From: Camillea tinctor
Taxonomy: Eukaryota > Ascomycota > Sordariomycetes > Xylariales > Xylariaceae
Length of the DNA: 64,000 nt
NCBI GenBank assembly: GCA_022578605.1
Contig: MU394140.1
Location: forward strand, 80,133 to 144,132
Direction of reading: 5' to 3'
The notes beneath the pieces are model-generated. The model was not told the DNA's origin. It searched no databases and saw only the letters and a list, made by a program, of their open reading frames with translations. A program made the position numbers and the translations under genes. Below are positions 1 through 10,670 of this stretch, piece after piece. Position 1 is the first letter of the stretch; every line of letters begins with the position of its first letter.

Positions 1-1208
1 ATGCTGTTGGGGTCTTGGACACCATTCGTCGGCTGAAGAGCGCGCTTCTGGGCCTGGTTCTGCTTGCGCTCGAGCAGCTTGTTATCGTATCGCAAATGGG
101 GAGGCACTCGAGTGTCGATGTGGTATTGCGCAGCAACGTCATGCTTAACAAGCCAGGGAGCGCCGTTCCACGCCTCTCTCGTAACCGTCTTCTTGATGAA
201 GGATCGCAAGACCGACTTGGTGAAAATCTTCCTATCGCGGTAAATATGTTCGCTATCGACCACGGCTTCTTCGTTTGGTCGACCGTCGATGCTAGTGGAG
301 TAGCGGGAAAAAGGTTGGGTGAGGGTACCATCTGGCAGGACTTTACTTCCCAACCGGGCCTTGTCCCTAACTACTCCCGTCAAGCGCTCGCCATTCACAA
401 GATGAATTGTGACTGATTCGCCGGGGTAGTAGTCGGCCTTAAATTCGTCATAAATCATATCCACTAAAGTATCGATTCTCGAAATAGTCTGAAATTGCAC
501 GCGCCGAAGAACGGGACCTTTAAGAGCTTCCGGGAAAGCCTGCTCGACTTCCTGAGCACCAGCGAGCTACACAACAAATTAGAGACGCGAGGGCGCAACT
601 GAGATACCATGGTCTATCACCTACCTCACTCCGGAGAGCTTCGAAGAAAGTTAAACCAGAATGACCAGTGATCTGACAGATGAAGCGTGGCTAGAAGATA
701 AGAGGAAAGGGGGGGAAAAGGAAAATAAATGTCAGCAGCTAGTTGAGAATAAATAACTAATTGAGGTAGGTATCACCAACCTGGTTATAGAAGTCGAGCC
801 TAGCCCACGTTAGCACGAGAAATAAGTATAACACTCTAAAGGTTAAATATAGAAAAGTAGAAAAGAAAGAAAGAAAGAAAGAAAGAAAGAGAAAATAGAA
901 GAAAAAGAAGAAGAAAAAAAAAAAAGAAAAGAAGAAAAACTTACCGACCCAAGTAATCGTCGTAGGAGACAAAGACTTCACCAGTCTGAGGAATATGCCA
1001 TACCTAAGAAGAAGAAGAAGAAGAAGAAGAGTAAAGTTAGTGGGGCCAAGCACGGTGTAACATGGGTATATATTATATGCGGGATGTGTTACCTCTGTAG
1101 AATCATCGTCAACCAGCGGAGTCTGCAGAAGCTGCACCGGCTTGCGCTTGAATAGCACCTAGGAAGGTAAGTACAGTTTCATTTTGTATGTCGTGAGGTT
1201 CTTACCAT
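1..1208 (-). CDS. itc1: Itc1-like ISWI complex subunit, WAC-domain N-terminus (partial)
   Basis: Accessory subunit of the ISWI (Isw2-type) nuclear chromatin remodeller. Exons, in transcript order: 1208-1206, 1158-1093, 1003-945, 799-781, 690-625 and 566 to beyond base 1. Phase holds at every junction, giving 259 N-terminal residues; the C-terminal part lies off the left edge. The start reads MVLFKRKPVQLL, followed by a WAC domain with VWHIPQTGEVFVSYDDYL and RFICQITGHSGLTFFEALRS, the family signature. A lysine- and glutamine-rich charged stretch (LLERKQNQAQKRA) is reached near the edge. Five introns crowd into the first 71 codons and the first exon codes only for ATG. Donor of intron 4 is GTTGGT. 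Introns 2 and 3 carry simple repeats. The WAC match is strong; ISWI partnership is inferred from the family. Confidence 0.9.
800..1032. repeat. Simple repeats inside itc1 introns 2 and 3
   Basis: On the + strand there is a GAAA tract near 862-893, an A-rich stretch near 900-930 and a GAA tract at about 1007-1030. They fall in introns, so on the itc1 transcript they are pyrimidine tracts. The CTT repeat abuts the TAG acceptor of intron 2. Confidence 0.85.
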
Positions 1209-2813
1209 GGTGCCGGGCCGAGAGAAAAGAAGGTGGACAGCTTAGCCGCAAAATGGATCTGCAAGGCTGAAAGTCAGCCTTCCGACTATAATTTCACGTG
1301 TCAGTGTTCAAAAAAGGGCAGTGAGCTGGTGAAATTGAGCGTTTGTTGGGTGGGAGAGGTGAGGTGGTTGGAATTGGGCAGGTTGAGAAGTGGTGTTGGG
1401 TCAGGCGGGAAGCAGGAGGGAGGTAGTCCAGCTGCAGAGTAGAGGGAGGAAGAGAACATGGGTACAGAGACTTACATGGGGGCTGTGAGGCTGTCAAAAG
1501 TATATTGGGAACGCGGTCAGATCAACTTCAGACGCGTCAAGGAGATCATAGGGAATTCTTTTGATGCGACTCGTGGTGGTGGTTGATATAAATGCCGACA
1601 TTCACAGACGCGACGGGGCACGGGTGGTGGTAGTGTAAAAAGTTTTGTGTGTGAGTAGGCCAAGGAGGAGAGGGACGAGGACTAAAATAATAAATAATAG
1701 GCAAAGGCGGCGGAAGGGGAAGGGGGGGGGTGTGGGCGTGTAAGGGAAACTACCTACTCAAGTTCCTTAAGTTGCGGGAACGTGAGCCAGGCGCCGGGGA
1801 GGACGGCGCATATACGAAAGCTGATTGGCTAAATCAGCTCCGGATGTGGGAACGTTTCGCTTATTTGGGACTGATGGGGCTCCTTTTTTTTTTTTTAACC
1901 CATTGTCATTGTCATGGCCACCCTGCCCATAAACCAAACCACTCCTACCTACCCCATCTTCTCTTCTTCTGCATCCCTATCACCGCATCCAGCACTTTCA
2001 TCCACATTCTTGTACTCGTTTTCATCACCGAGAGACGGGCAACAAAACGAGTACTTGCTTGCCTATATTTAAACACCAAATCTTGTTAAATTTCCCATAT
2101 ATGACTGTCCCTGAGTTGCACTGCTTCAAGTAGGCTTAATCTTGCTAAGTTGCCTCGATTTGGACAACCACTTGCCAAGGCCTCTTTCAACCCAACAACA
2201 CGCCGCGGGACTACGTTATCACCTTGGAAATGCAGCTAAACGTCTTAAACACCACTATACCAAATCCTATCTTTTTCTGACGTTGCATGCTTTAAGTGCA
2301 CTCGTATATCAGTAGAGGTAGCTATAGTCCTCGTTTCTGTCTAATAAGCCATGACGTATATCCCAATGCAACCTAGTCTAAGTGAAATCTGTATAATGGC
2401 TCCTGTTCCCTCTTGCGTGCACCCAGAGACATCGTGCGAGTGGGTTTTTGGCATCAATTGAGTTCTCACTTTTCTCTTTCTTTGTTCGAACCGCTCTAAG
2501 ATTTGTCGAGGGCTATGGGGCGTTGGTGAGACTGACTTGAGCGGGCCACCGGGGGCCTAGCTAGCCTACCAACAATTTTTAGGACCAAACAAAATAAAAC
2601 CACATGCCGTCGGTCAGTCCACACCCTAGCAGGGACCAGTCAATGTGCCTTGCATAAAAGCAAATCTGTCTGCATTTGTCACAAGAAGTCGGCCAAAGAA
2701 CAACATTAAACAGCGTTAATCGTCTAGCTCTACTTGCGCTGCATACCTGCACACATATATTACCCCTTAAACCATCTATCACATACTAAGCCTCTCCCAT
2801 TCCTCACTGGTCG
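1209..2813. other. Intergenic: itc1 upstream region and ALG8 3' flank
   Basis: No recognisable gene. It holds a G-rich run near 1715-1730, a T run near 1878-1890 and short ORFs on both strands with no family resemblance. The part next to 1209 should contain the itc1 promoter. Confidence 0.6.
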
Positions 2814-4566
2814 CTATGATGTGAAATACACTACCATAAACCCAATCCAGCTCCCGACAACTCCTATAGCCGAGTATGAGCTCATAAACATCAGAGGCAG
2901 GAATTCGTAGCTCTTCCCGAATATGACCTGATGTAGGAGGGAGCAGTATACAATAAGTGGTATGCTGATCGTGATATACAGTATGGTAAAACGGTCGAAG
3001 AGGAAGAACCGAGTGTGGTTTGATGCAGGAGCCAGACGATCAAATACCATCAGAAACAGAACCAGCCAGAATATGGTGTATATCGTCTTGATGGGAAACT
3101 CGGCTGGTGTGAAAAGCAACGGGAAGAGTGATACGTGGCCGGACACCGCCAGGGGACGGAATGCACTAAGATGCCGTCGGTCCCTGAGAGCTATAAGGCT
3201 AAACGGTATAATGACCAGGAGAATGGCTTTCTCGTGGACATGCCATCCAAATAAGAAAGATGCATAGCCGCAGAGCGTCACTGCTCCAATGAAAGCATCC
3301 CAGGTCGGGCGTAGAAAGAGCTTCACAAGGGGAATGGCCTGGAAGAGCAGAGTCAGCGCGAAACAGACCCTTGGCGTGATCTCTGGAAGCACAGCAAAGG
3401 CAGTATCGCCAACTAGCCCTCTTGTGACACTGTTAATGGCACTCGTATTAACTGACAATCCCAGACGTGGGGCAACTAGGATTATAAGTTAGTTGTTCTT
3501 GTTGTCATTTTGGTTATTGTTGTTGCAGCTAGCGTTGGTAGACATATGTTTGGCGGGCACAGCTTACCAAAGATCAAGACCCGGTCCATGAATGAATATA
3601 TCGCCCACACGTTTGGGGCCCAGTAAGCATGACAGAGACCACGCGAAAACGGGAATAATCTACTCAGCATTTGCTGCATTTGACCCTTCATAGCAAAAGG
3701 CCCAAAAGCTAGACCAAACACACCAAGGATGCCCAAGCCCAGCTTCACACAATTGAGGAACTGAATACGGAAGATAGACTTAGGCGAGAGACAGTACACG
3801 CGCAGAAGATAGACAAAATAGGCGGGGGCGAGATAGAGGTAGATGTGTTTCATACACAACAAGGCAGCAAAAACCAAACCGCTTGCTAAGAGACCGGACT
3901 TTTGGCGTGCCAAGACCAGGGAAAGGATGAGAATCCCGTACATAGCACCATTGTACTGAAAATGAATATGGTCAATGATGAGGAGGCCGGGTGAAAGGAA
4001 AATCGAGACGGCAGCCGCCTGAGCAGCTCGCCTCGCTACTCCATGCGAAGAGTCGATGAAGCTTGGGGATGGTGTGTTAGCAAGCTATAGAAGACGGGAT
4101 GGTAGTTCTGGTGTGAAGAGTGAGGTAAGGTGACATGTGAGGCGAGAGAACTTACAGCTGCAGGGCATAGAGCAAAACTACCTCGGTGGCGATGACGGTG
4201 ATTCTCTGGAAGTATACTGTCTGCCAGCTGTCGTACTCCAGGTTGTAGATTAACAACATGGCAGGATCTACAAGTTTGGCGATCTGCGACAGAGCCCACT
4301 CAAACCAGGCAAAGAAGGGCGGATAGTCGAGGGTCCATTCAGAGGTCTTCTCGTAATACCACTCCCAAGGCGGCAAGCTGTTGGTAATGGCAAGCCAATT
4401 CCGGTGTACTTCGAAGTCGGTGGATTTGCTACGAGGATGGTATGCTTAGTGGTTGCGACCCGTGCTCATGAGCTGGGATGAGGACATACTAAGCTGGGAA
4501 GAGAAGGGTCTTGAAAGCAGTGGCCACGATTGCGCACTGCGCAATCGTGGGGTATATCTCGGTCAT
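2814..4566 (-). CDS. alg8: ALG8 dolichyl-P-Glc:Glc1Man9GlcNAc2-PP-dolichol alpha-1,3-glucosyltransferase
   Basis: Adds the second glucose to the lipid-linked N-glycan precursor in the ER lumen. Exons 4566-4490, 4428-4156, 4061-3568 and 3475-2814; phases fit and give 501 aa, close to the usual family length. The N-terminus has a hydrophobic segment, then [16 protein letters not shown], then [20 protein letters not shown]. This is the luminal ALG6/ALG8-family loop, and the [12 protein letters not shown] form points to ALG8 rather than ALG6. Many further hydrophobic segments follow, including the conserved [11 protein letters not shown]. Introns are 61, 94 and 92 bp. Intron 2 ends in an unusual AAG acceptor preceded by a good CTAAC branch site; the nearby TAG acceptor would shift the frame. 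The first exon contains a perfect inverted repeat. A divergent lectin gene starts 1.14 kb upstream. Confidence 0.95.
4524..4550. repeat. Perfect 13-bp inverted repeat with 1-nt spacer in ALG8 exon 1
   Basis: CCACGATTGCGCA, one C, then TGCGCAATCGTGG. The arms are exact reverse complements. It lies wholly in coding sequence for residues of the first hydrophobic segment ([10 protein letters not shown]). Confidence 0.95.
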
Positions 4567-5708
4567 GTTTGTTCAGTTTTGTTCACGGCATGGCAGGGGG
4601 GCACAAAGACATGCTCTTCGCTTTGTGCTTGGGTTGAAGAGACGAAAGCGAATGTTGTTTAGGTGATGTAGAATGCTGATATGTGGTTTTTGTTTTTTAA
4701 ACTATGAAGAACTGAAGTCAATTGAGGCTTGGTCTGAGCGTTACTAGTAGAATAAAAAAAGAAATCGGTCAAAGTACGTACCGATGTGCGACATGACGGG
4801 ATCTGGATATGCACCGGTTTCTTAATTTATGAGGTACCCTAGGTACGGTACCTGAGGCAAGAGCTGAGTACATACTTTTTACGTACACGCTAAGCTAGGT
4901 CCACGCGGTACATGTCTGGTACATGTCTCTGGGTATTGAGGTCCATGTATGTACAAACTAGTGGACCAACTTGAACCAACCTGCAACGTTTTGCCCCCTC
5001 CCTTCCTTCCCCCTCAATCCTGGTCTACCGTCTCATAAAGTTCGAGACCCTTTTTTTTTCCGGGGAAGGCTGAAAAAGATCAGAGCTCAAGCTTTCTAAA
5101 ACTGTGAAGGAAAACGTTTCTCTCTCTCTCTCTCTCTTTTTTTTTTTTTTTTCTCTTACAAAAAATAATAATAAGCATACAATACAATACAGTACAATAC
5201 TATATTATATTATATTATATTATACTATACAATATTCAACTTCAATGCATCTTTCTTTTTTCTTTTTCTTCCTCAACTGATTTACTTTAGTATACAACTA
5301 TGTTTACATGAGATGAAAGACTTTACCTAAGCTATCCCCTTTAACAAGGAGCTTTTACGAGCTCCCCACAAAAAAACCCATGTGGTTTTGCTGCAAAGTG
5401 TCCTCTCAGCCTAAACACTAGCCTAGGTAAAGAGACGCAGGAAAAAGAGAGAAGAGATACAAGACAAGGAACGAGACAAGGACAAGACTTTATATTTTAT
5501 TTTTGTCTTTTATGTCTTTTGTTCTCTCCCCTCCCCACCATCAAACAACCCATTCAACTAACTCATTTCCCCAATAATTATTTTATTCTTCTATTAAATC
5601 TAGCTTCCTCCGGAGGTCAAGGCTTTTTTTTTTTCTCTCTCTCTCTTTCTCTTCCTCTTTTCTTTCTTTATTTTCTTGTTCTAATCTTAATTTGTGACGA
5701 CGCGCAAG
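4567..5708. promoter_or_regulatory. Shared divergent promoter region of alg8 and the L-type lectin gene
   Basis: 1.14 kb between two divergent starts. It contains TACC/GGTA palindromic motifs near 4831-4852, a CT repeat running into a T tract at about 5119-5153, a TATAT-rich stretch near 5200-5230, and a pyrimidine-rich leader just before the lectin start (about 5625-5675). No ORF of interest. Promoter role is inferred from position. Confidence 0.6.
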
Positions 5709-6532
5709 ATGCGTCTACTGGCGTCGTCCTCCCTCGCGTTAGGGCTGGCCACCGCTAAACTCGCTGCAGCGCAGGCGCAATTCCTTGTTAGCGATTTGAG
5801 CTTTGGTCATCTTGGGAGGTATGTTATGGGACGAGGTTGTGTCGCTCTTGCTCTTGCTCGTGGAAATACTCATAGGTGTGCTGTAGAATAAACGATCGAG
5901 GCCAAGCTACCGTACCTGGGTTTTCTATACAAGGCACTCCTGATGTTCCCGAGGTTCTTTCCAACAAGCTGATTCTCACCCCGCCCGCGCCCGGCAATAC
6001 TCGTGGTGCTATCTGGGCCGACCAGCCCAATCCATATGCTCAATGGGTGGCCGATGTTGACTTTCGCGTGAATGGTCCCGAGAGGGGGAGCGGAAACTTG
6101 AACATATGGCTTGCGCGGCGAGGCAATCAAGAGATCGGTTCCTCGAGTATATACACAGTCGGCCAGTTTGATGGTTTGGCCTTGGTTCTTGACCAACATG
6201 GCGGGTCGGGTGGAATGATTCGGGGTTTCTTGAATGACGGCACCACCGACTTCAAGTCGCATCATAGTGTCGACAGCTTGGCTTTCGGTCATTGCAACTA
6301 TGCCTATCGTAATCTAGGCCGCCCGTCCCAGATTAAACTTCGACAGACCTCTCAAGTCTTCAAAGTCGAGATTGACGGTCGTCTCTGTTTTGAAAGTGAC
6401 CGTATTACAATACCTCCCGGCTATTACTTTGGTATCACTGCTGCCGCTGCTGATAATCCCGACTCGTTCGAGATTTTCAAGTTAGTAACTATGACAGAGA
6501 ATCTAGACGCAAAACAGGATGTACCCCCACAA

Positions 6533-6591
<59 letters not shown>

Positions 6592-7198
6592 ACAAAACCA
6601 GAATCAGAACCAGGATCAAGGGCAGGCACAGGCACAGACCAGCTACGGTCGTAACAATAACAACCAGAATAATGGCCAGGCAAATGATGCTTTCGATGAC
6701 AGTATTCCCGATGCTGTGCCTGACACCATCACAAGCTCTAAAGCGCAATTTGCCGATTTGCATAACCGTCTTCAAAGCGTAAATCACCACCTTTCGACTA
6801 TTTTCCGTCAGGTAGTAGGTGTGAACAATGTCGGCGAGAAGCGACACGAGGAGACTTCTAAGGCGATCGACGAGCTCAAGCAACTCCTGTCACGGCTAGA
6901 CAGATTAGATAAGTTAGACAAGCTAGACAAGCTAGACGCCCTGCAGAACGACGTTTCCAAGCTGCAGCGGGACCTTAGAGACTTCAAGTCGGATATCAAC
7001 CGGAAGGTCAAGGACTCGGAAAACGCCATGAAGAACTTCATGAGCACTAATCACGGCACCATGCTAGAGCACGTGGCTGTGCAAACCGCTCCCCGCCATG
7101 GCAAGCTCATCTTCGTCATTATCGGCAGCCAGATCGTGCTAGTGGCCGGCTACATATACTACGAGCGCAAGAAAACCCTGCCTAAGAAGTACCTGTAA
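5709..7198 (+). CDS. ERGIC-53/Emp47-like L-type lectin, ER-Golgi cargo receptor
   Basis: Predicted type I membrane lectin that binds high-mannose glycoproteins and cycles between ER and Golgi. Exons 5709-5818 and 5887-7198 (intron 68 bp), 473 aa. The signal peptide is MRLLASSSLALGLATAKLAA with AAAQAQ after it. The leguminous-lectin domain covers about residues 25-245 and includes FSIQGTPDVP, GAIWADQPN, DGLALVLDQHGG and HCNYAYRN. A run of 22 glutamines (residues 252-273) and a QN/QA-rich stretch follow. Next comes a predicted coiled coil with LDRLDKLDKLDKLD, then a transmembrane helix near the end. The protein stops in KKYL, a perfect KKXX COPI-retrieval signal. The start is the first ATG with a signal peptide. 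Fungal relatives share this architecture; the poly-Q is an addition. Confidence 0.92.
6530..6595 (+). repeat. CAG/CAA tract coding for 22 glutamines
   Basis: Mixed CAG and CAA codons in the lectin gene, so the tract is interrupted at the DNA level although the protein run is pure glutamine. The mixture should limit slippage. Confidence 0.97.
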
Positions 7199-8215
7199 AC
7201 CATAAAAGAGTATCCGACGTGCCCGTTTAACCTATTTAATCTGCATATGAAAAGACGAGATCTGGAGCTGAACTGAACCGAACTAAATAGGAAATAGGGA
7301 GGAACGCAGGAGCGCGGCGCTATGGGGAGAGTGGGGTCTTTTCTTCAGGCAAGACCTCAGTTTAAGGAGAGAAAAAGAGAAGAGAAAAAAGGATAGAAAG
7401 CGGAGACAGGATTTTGTATAAACTAGGTGTTAAAATATGAATAAGATACCTTTTGGATGTTCTTGACATGAGCGCCCTCAACCTTTTCCCTCCTTCCCCT
7501 TAAGCCCAAAAACTTTTTTTTATAAATAATAGGTAAATAATAGAAAAACATAACGTGATATTTATTTTAAATACTATTTTACAAGTATGTAATATTCTAC
7601 TAGACTGCCGAAAGGCAAAAAGGAAGTTATATAGGCATAAAATACACAAGGCAAAGCAGGATAAGGAGGCTGGTTGACTACCTACCTACCTAGTATGTAT
7701 AAAAACTTCAGTTTTAGAACGAGGTCTATCGAGATGCATTATAGGCGAGCCCCAGGGCCTCTATCACCTCGAGGGAGAGAACTGTTAAGTTAAAGCAAAA
7801 ATGTCGAGATGTAAGAAACCTTGCTTCTACTTGCATTTTCACCTACCTCTATATTTGCCACGTAGATGAAGATAAACTACCTAGTAAGGACAAGCACTAT
7901 TTTAATTCCATAGGATACCTTATATGTATAAGATAAATTCCGTGCACAGGGAAATGTGAAAGTAGCAGATGGTTAGGAATTTTGTAACTTGTAGTGAGTA
8001 TTGTCCATATAGACTGACTACTGCATATGCATAGTTTCATACGAAATAAATAGTTATGTATGTATGTATGTTGTGTATGAGTGATATCCCAATCTACTTG
8101 GTTTGCGCTATGTGATCTTATATCCCTGTCCTATCTATATAAAGTTTTGATACTGTGTTTCCTAATATAAAAGTTCGTAATCACGTTGAGAAAGAAAAAA
8201 AACATCCCATCCCGC
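7199..8215. other. Intergenic between convergent lectin and peptidase genes
   Basis: AT-rich 3' flanks of two converging genes. It includes a short TATG repeat near 8055-8070. No gene seen. Confidence 0.6.
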
Positions 8216-10670
8216 TTATCTCCCCGCAACCCCTGCCATCCGAAGCAGCTCTTCACCCTTGGGGGCCGTGGTCAGGTTCTCGTAGCCGTCCCGTGTGACG
8301 AGGATGCAGTCCTCGATGCGGATGCCACCAACGTCCCAGTAACGTGCGAGCACGTCGGAGTCGATAAAGCGGCGGTGTTCATCGTTGCGCAAGAAGTACG
8401 CCTCGATGTAGGGGCGACAGAAGTACAGGCCCGGTTCCACTGTGACGACCATGTTAGGCCGAAGGGTATCGTGCCTCCGTGCCGGTAGGGGTGGGGTGTT
8501 TTGGCGCTGGTGGGGACGGCGCCGGGTGCCATTCGGTGGGGAGGATGCTGATGATGGTGATGATGAGGTGGAGACGGTTTTGGAAGCGGAAGAAGTAGGA
8601 ACAGAAGCAGGAGGAGTAGAGGTCGGAGTGGAAGGGCGGGAATCGTCGCTGGTGTCATGGGCTGCCTGCTTAATCATGGCGCGGATGGTTTGGGGGCCGA
8701 CGGGGCGGCGTTTTCCCCACATGCCCTCGCTGGCGGGACGTAGGAGCTCCCGGCTTAAGACGCTACACATAGGAAGGTCAGTAAATGCGGTACATGTCCA
8801 GCATAGAGAGAGATTATCTTACTCATGGACGTCAAGGCCGACATGATGACCAAGACCATGGGGGAAGAAAGCAGCCCCAGTGCCGCTCTTGAAGATCTCG
8901 TCGGCGGTACCATTACGTAGGATACCTAACTGCAACAGGCCCTTTACTGCCACCAGCGTGGCATGGAGTTGAAGGTTTCGGAATACAACCCCCGGCTTGA
9001 TCCGCTGGATGCATTCTTCTTGCATCTGATGCACTAGATCGTAGATGGCCCTGGCTTCAGGCGAAAACGTAGGACCGATAGGCAGAGTACGTGTGATATC
9101 GCTGGCATAGCACTCCCACTCAGCCCCGGCATCTACCACGACAACCTGGCGGCCAGCAAGGGACTCGTTATTAGATTCGTAGTGCAGTGTTGATGCGTTG
9201 ACTCCAGAGCCTGCAATCACGGGATATGCCTGCGTATGTGCATTCTGCGCTGTACACGCGGCGACGAAGGCACTTTCTATCTGGCACTCGTTGATCATGG
9301 TACTAAGACGCATGGCGACCAGCTTATGTGCTTCAGACGACAAAGCATTCGCCTTGCGAATCATGGCGATCTCGTAGTCAGATTTGGTCACCCTGGCCTC
9401 GTCTATAACAGTCTGGAGCATGGTGGTGTCGATACGGAGTTGTGACTTTAACTTGTCAAACCCATCAAACTTGGGTAGCTGCGATATGCGTAGAGCATAG
9501 AGCTTCTTGATGGTAGACAACCGTGAACTGAGGTATCCTGACAGTTCACTCACATACTTCACATCGTGAACATCGGTCCTCTCAAGGCAATCCTCGATCG
9601 AGGGCGTATTCCCGAACCAGAGGACAGTAGCAGGTGGTGTGAACGGAATCCATAGCGTCAGCTTATCCGCCGCTATATCGTAAGTCACACTACAGCCAGG
9701 GAAATTGACGCCAGCCAGATAGTAGAAGCTAATTATCTTTTGTCAACTTGGATGGATTGGGAGATGAGGGAAAGAAGTGACAAGCAGCAGAGACGGCTGT
9801 TCAGTGTACAGAGAGACTTACTATCGGCGTTGTCGGAAGGGCGGGCCTTGGTCCGAGTCTTCCCAGGTTGCCTCGAGTTGCCCTGGTAGATATATGATGC
9901 CATTCTGAGCTCCAAGCTCTTTGGCTACCTTCCTCGCGTGTATTTTTGCTGGGAGAAGCGTTAGCGGGCGTCTCCTACGTAAACTTCACTTGAAGCATAT
10001 GTGTGTATAAGTCCCACAGAATGCTAGTGTGACCAAGCAGCAATCTAATGACGACCTATGCACAAGTAAGTAGACAGGTGGAAACTCGACTTCCAGGAAG
10101 CCAAGCGATACAAGACCAGTATACCGGGTATTCTAGTTTCACGCATGGCTGTGGAGTAACTATGTAAAGAGCCATAGGCGCAGGGCTTTGGCCACCAACT
10201 ACGACCACGACTCAACTTGCCATAAGCAATACAAAGGGTAGTATAGTCATGACTCTGTACTACTTGACTTTTGAGAGAGAGAGAGAAAAAAAAAGGTGGG
10301 AAATGATAGTAGAGTGGGCTCCTTACCGGGGTATTTCCCTGAGGGCTTAGCACTAAGTGGTTCCAGATTCGGCTCTGGTTCTCGGAATTCTATAGAGCTA
10401 GCATCGAGTTGAACAAAGCAAGAGTCAGCTTATAGGATGAAAATTAAGACATAGACATAATGACCGTCGATATATGCCAATAAGGAACAGTCAACAGGTA
10501 CGGGGTAAAAGTCCATTGAGACGGCATCGGGTTTAGGTGAAGACGGTCTGGGCCTTGGGAGGGAAGAGGAGTTAAACAACAGAAAAGAAAAAGGGGGAGG
10601 TTTCCCCGACTTACAGTGCATCAAACTCATCCATAACCACAAGGTTGTGATCAAAGCTGGTGGCTTCCAT
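8216..10670 (-). CDS. Xaa-Pro dipeptidase/aminopeptidase P-like metallopeptidase (M24B)
   Basis: Predicted dinuclear-metal peptidase cleaving peptides with proline in the second position. Exons 10670-10615, 10397-10327, 9948-9822, 9728-8823 and 8762-8216; phases fit, 568 aa. The N-terminal creatinase-like domain contains [41 protein letters not shown]. The catalytic pita-bread domain has all five expected ligands: D284 (VVDAGAEWE), D295 (SDITRT), H379 ([10 protein letters not shown]), E496 (VTVEPG) and E537 (GIRIED). An unusual Ser/Pro/Thr/Arg-rich insert of about 65 residues (412-476) sits between the His and first Glu ligands, making the protein longer than usual for the family. Introns 1 and 2 are long (217 and 378 bp). 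No signal peptide, so cytosolic is likely. Dipeptidase versus aminopeptidase activity cannot be decided from sequence. Confidence 0.92.

Noticed and set aside
3484..3567. Read-through of ALG8 exon 3 to a stop at 3482
   Set aside because: A GTAAGC donor and CCTAG acceptor restore the family's C-terminal half in frame.
8442..8846. + strand ORF opposite the peptidase
   Set aside because: Antisense shadow; the minus strand carries all metal ligands of a known enzyme.
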